A stretch of 8,145 bases of DNA from assembly GCA_012517025.1 (NCBI GenBank), contig JAAYVT010000116.1, forward strand, positions 1 through 8,145. The letters are read 5' to 3'. Source of the DNA: Phyllobacteriaceae bacterium (lineage in GTDB: Bacteria; Pseudomonadota; Alphaproteobacteria; Rhizobiales; Ancalomicrobiaceae). Made by a program: the position numbers and the translations under genes. Numbering within the stretch: the stretch's first letter is position 1; each line of letters opens with the position of its first letter. Below the pieces are notes generated by a model. It saw only the letters and a list, made by a program, of their open reading frames with translations, did not search any database and was not told the origin of the DNA. Positions 6,639 through 8,145 of the stretch are shown here, in pieces.

Positions 6639-6770
6639 GCGAGCGGAGGCCGACGAGATGCGTGACGAACGCGCGGAAGACGCGAGGCGAAAGTGCCTCC
6701 ACCGTCTTCGAAAGCCGCGTTCCCTCTCCGGCCGTTCGATCGTCTCCACCCGACAGGCCCCTTTCACGCG

Positions 6771-6789
6771 GGGATCGTCATTCGATCCC
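6771..6789. repeat. Inverted repeat GGGATCG-TCATT-CGATCCC upstream of helicase start
   Basis: Perfect 7-bp arms flank a 5-nt loop, ending 61 nt before the TTG start at 6851. In the helicase mRNA this would be a stable leader hairpin; as DNA it could be an operator. No T-run follows on the plus strand, so it does not look like an attenuator-type terminator. Confidence 0.4.
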
Positions 6790-6850
6790 GACCGCCGCTC
6801 GCGCCCCATGGCGCGTCCGCGCGGGCCTCGTCGCATCAGAAAGACCCGAT

Positions 6851-8145
6851 TTGACTTCTTTCAACGATTTCGGCCTCGCCGAACCGATTCTCGCCGCCGT
6901 CAAGCGCGAGGGCTACACCACTCCGACGCCGATCCAGGCGCAGGCCATTCCTCATCTCGTCGCCGGGCGCGATCTGCTCGGCATCGCCCAGACCGGCACC
7001 GGCAAGACCGCCGCCTTCGCCCTGCCGCTGATCCATCGCCTGATGGAGAAGCGCAAGCGTCCGGCGCCGCATTCGGCCCGCACGCTGGTGCTCGCCCCGA
7101 CCCGCGAGCTCGCCTCGCAGATCGCCGACAGCTTCAAGACCTATGCCGGCGAGCTGCCGCTGACCGTCGAAGTGGTGTTCGGCGGCGTGTCGATCGGCCG
7201 CCAGGAGCGCGCGCTGTTCCGCGGCGTCGACGTCCTCGTCGCCACCCCCGGCCGGCTGCTCGACCTGGTCGATCGCGGCTCCTGCCGGCTCGACCAGATC
7301 GAAGCGCTGGTGCTCGACGAGGCCGACCAGATGCTCGACCTCGGCTTCATCCACGCGCTGAAGCGGATCTCCAAGCTGGTTCCGGCCAAGCGCCAGACCC
7401 TGCTGTTCTCCGCCACCATGCCGAAGCCGATCGCCGCGCTCGCCGCCCATTGGCTCACCGATCCGGTGGAAGTGGCGGTGACCCCGGTCGCCACCACGGC
7501 CGAGCGCGTCACCCAGAACGTCGTGTTCTGCGAGACCCGGCTGAAGCAGGCGATGCTCGAGCATCTGCTCGCCGAGCCGGCGTTCGACCGTGTCATCGTC
7601 TTCACCCGCACCAAGCACGGCGCCGACCGGGTGGTGAAGCACCTCGCCCGCGCCCGCGTCGAGGCCGCCGCCATCCACGGCAACAAGAGCCAGCCGCAGC
7701 GCGAACGGGCGCTCGCCGCCTTCCGCGACGGCGACATCGGCGTGCTGGTGGCCACCGACATCGCTGCGCGCGGCATCGACATCGAGGGCGTCTCCCACGT
7801 CGTCAACTTCGACCTGCCGAACATCCCGGAGAGCTACGTCCACCGCATCGGCCGCACCGCGCGCGCCGGCGCCGACGGCTCGGCCGTCTCCTTCTGCAAC
7901 AAAGAAGAAGAGCCGTGGCTCAAGGCGATCGAGCGGCTGATCCGCGCCCAGGTGCCGCGTCTGCCGGTGCCGAAGGAGGTGCACGCCCGCGCCGCCGAGA
8001 TCGGTCGCGAGTCCCGCCAGGCCGATTCCGAGGTGATCGGCAACGAGCGTTCGTCCGGTCGTCCGGGTCGTCCCGACGCCCGCCGCGGCGGTCAGGCGCC
8101 CCGCGACGAGCATGCCGGTCGCGGCGAGGCGCGCGGTCGCCCCGG
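6851..8145 (+). CDS. rhlE: DEAD-box ATP-dependent RNA helicase, RhlE type (C-terminus missing at window edge)
   Basis: This cytoplasmic ATP-dependent RNA-unwinding enzyme is likely involved in ribosome assembly, RNA decay or cold adaptation, as known for RhlE-type helicases. All core motifs are present in 431 visible codons: Q motif GYTTPTPIQ (21-29), Walker A AQTGTGKT (46-53), motif Ia PTRELA (83-88), Ib TPGR (132-135), DEAD at 156-159, SAT (187-189), motif IV around VIVFTRTK (248-255), motif V TDIAARGID (302-310) and motif VI HRIGRTARAG (331-340). Both RecA-like domains are complete by about residue 370. The rest is a basic Arg/Gly/Pro-rich tail, probably RNA-binding, which runs off the right edge. 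I start at TTG 6851 because family members typically begin a few residues before the FNDFGL segment. A weak AGAAAG lies about 7 nt upstream. In-frame ATGs at 6602 and 6569 would add 83 or 94 residues of atypical sequence. The symbol rests on family resemblance. Confidence 0.94.
   Translation, partial: MTSFNDFGLAEPILAAVKREGYTTPTPIQAQAIPHLVAGRDLLGIAQTGTGKTAAFALPLIHRLMEKRKRPAPHSARTLVLAPTRELASQIADSFKTYAGELPLTVEVVFGGVSIGRQERALFRGVDVLVATPGRLLDLVDRGSCRLDQIEALVLDEADQMLDLGFIHALKRISKLVPAKRQTLLFSATMPKPIAALAAHWLTDPVEVAVTPVATTAERVTQNVVFCETRLKQAMLEHLLAEPAFDRVIVFTRTKHGADRVVKHLARARVEAAAIHGNKSQPQRERALAAFRDGDIGVLVATDIAARGIDIEGVSHVVNFDLPNIPESYVHRIGRTARAGADGSAVSFCNKEEEPWLKAIERLIRAQVPRLPVPKEVHARAAEIGRESRQADSEVIGNERSSGRPGRPDARRGGQAPRDEHAGRGEARGRP

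Larger units (their letters stand above)
6498..6850. other. 353-nt divergent non-coding region between aminotransferase and helicase genes
   Basis: Both flanking reading frames stay open across this region, but I see no domain or RNA gene in it. In the helicase frame it is rich in codons that are uncommon in the confirmed genes here (AGA, AGG, TCA, CCA, TCT, CGA, AGT), which argues against translation. It should hold the promoters of both flanking genes. It contains a relatively AT-rich patch (about 6576-6605) and two short perfect dyads (6624-6638 and 6771-6789). The leader of the helicase mRNA would be long, about 240 nt, if transcription starts near the AT-rich patch. Confidence 0.6.

Noticed and set aside
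5112..6665. 517-codon plus-strand frame opposite the aminotransferase
   Set aside because: No domain is visible, and the opposite strand has a complete PLP-enzyme active site.
6498..6836. 113-residue N-terminal extension of the aminotransferase
   Set aside because: It is Arg/Ser-rich with no family similarity. The aminotransferase length and N-terminus are complete from 6497, and the segment occupies the expected promoter region.
6836..8113. 425-codon minus-strand frame opposite the helicase
   Set aside because: All DEAD-box motifs lie on the plus strand. This is a Gly/Asp/His-rich antisense shadow.

Overview
The window is GC-rich, densely coding DNA. Long open frames antisense to real genes are common, as expected at this GC content. 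The protein repertoire suggests an alphaproteobacterium, most likely of the order Hyphomicrobiales (Rhizobiales). The pointers are an aminotransferase of the rhizobial HisC-like type, an RhlE-type helicase starting LTSFNDFGLAEP, and a small membrane protein of a kind I associate with alphaproteobacteria. This is recognition from memory, not a database search. I see no rRNA, tRNA, CRISPR array, insertion sequence, phage gene or integrase. It looks like ordinary chromosome.

Layout from left to right. (1) Positions 1-3012, minus strand: a two-gene unit. The first gene (2053-3012) encodes a secreted or periplasmic protein of unknown function. It is followed after 28 nt by a PAS-containing membrane sensor histidine kinase whose C-terminal ATPase domain runs off the left edge. 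(2) Positions 3013-3166: a divergent promoter region. (3) Positions 3167-3805, plus strand: a conserved-looking membrane protein of unknown function. Its 3' end overlaps by 42 bp the 3' end of the next gene on the opposite strand. (4) Positions 3764-5239, minus strand: a 14-helix DHA2-type drug/proton antiporter of the major facilitator superfamily. (5) Positions 5240-5384: a 145-nt gap with three consecutive inverted repeats, one of them a near-perfect 20-bp palindrome. (6) Positions 5385-6497, minus strand: a complete HisC-like PLP-dependent aminotransferase. (7) Positions 6498-6850: a 353-nt divergent non-coding region with two short dyads and a possible promoter. (8) Positions 6851-8145, plus strand: a DEAD-box RNA helicase of the RhlE type, starting at TTG and truncated at the right edge in its basic RG-rich tail.

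The genes do not form one pathway. The only functionally suggestive linkage is the periplasmic protein with the sensor kinase: the tight spacing, shared strand and good ribosome binding sites imply co-expression, and the secreted protein may be a ligand-binding or signalling partner of the kinase. The exporter lies downstream of the aminotransferase on the same strand, but the structured gap argues for separate control. No clearly novel multi-gene system is visible. The best leads are the secreted-protein/kinase pair and the palindromic leader of the exporter.
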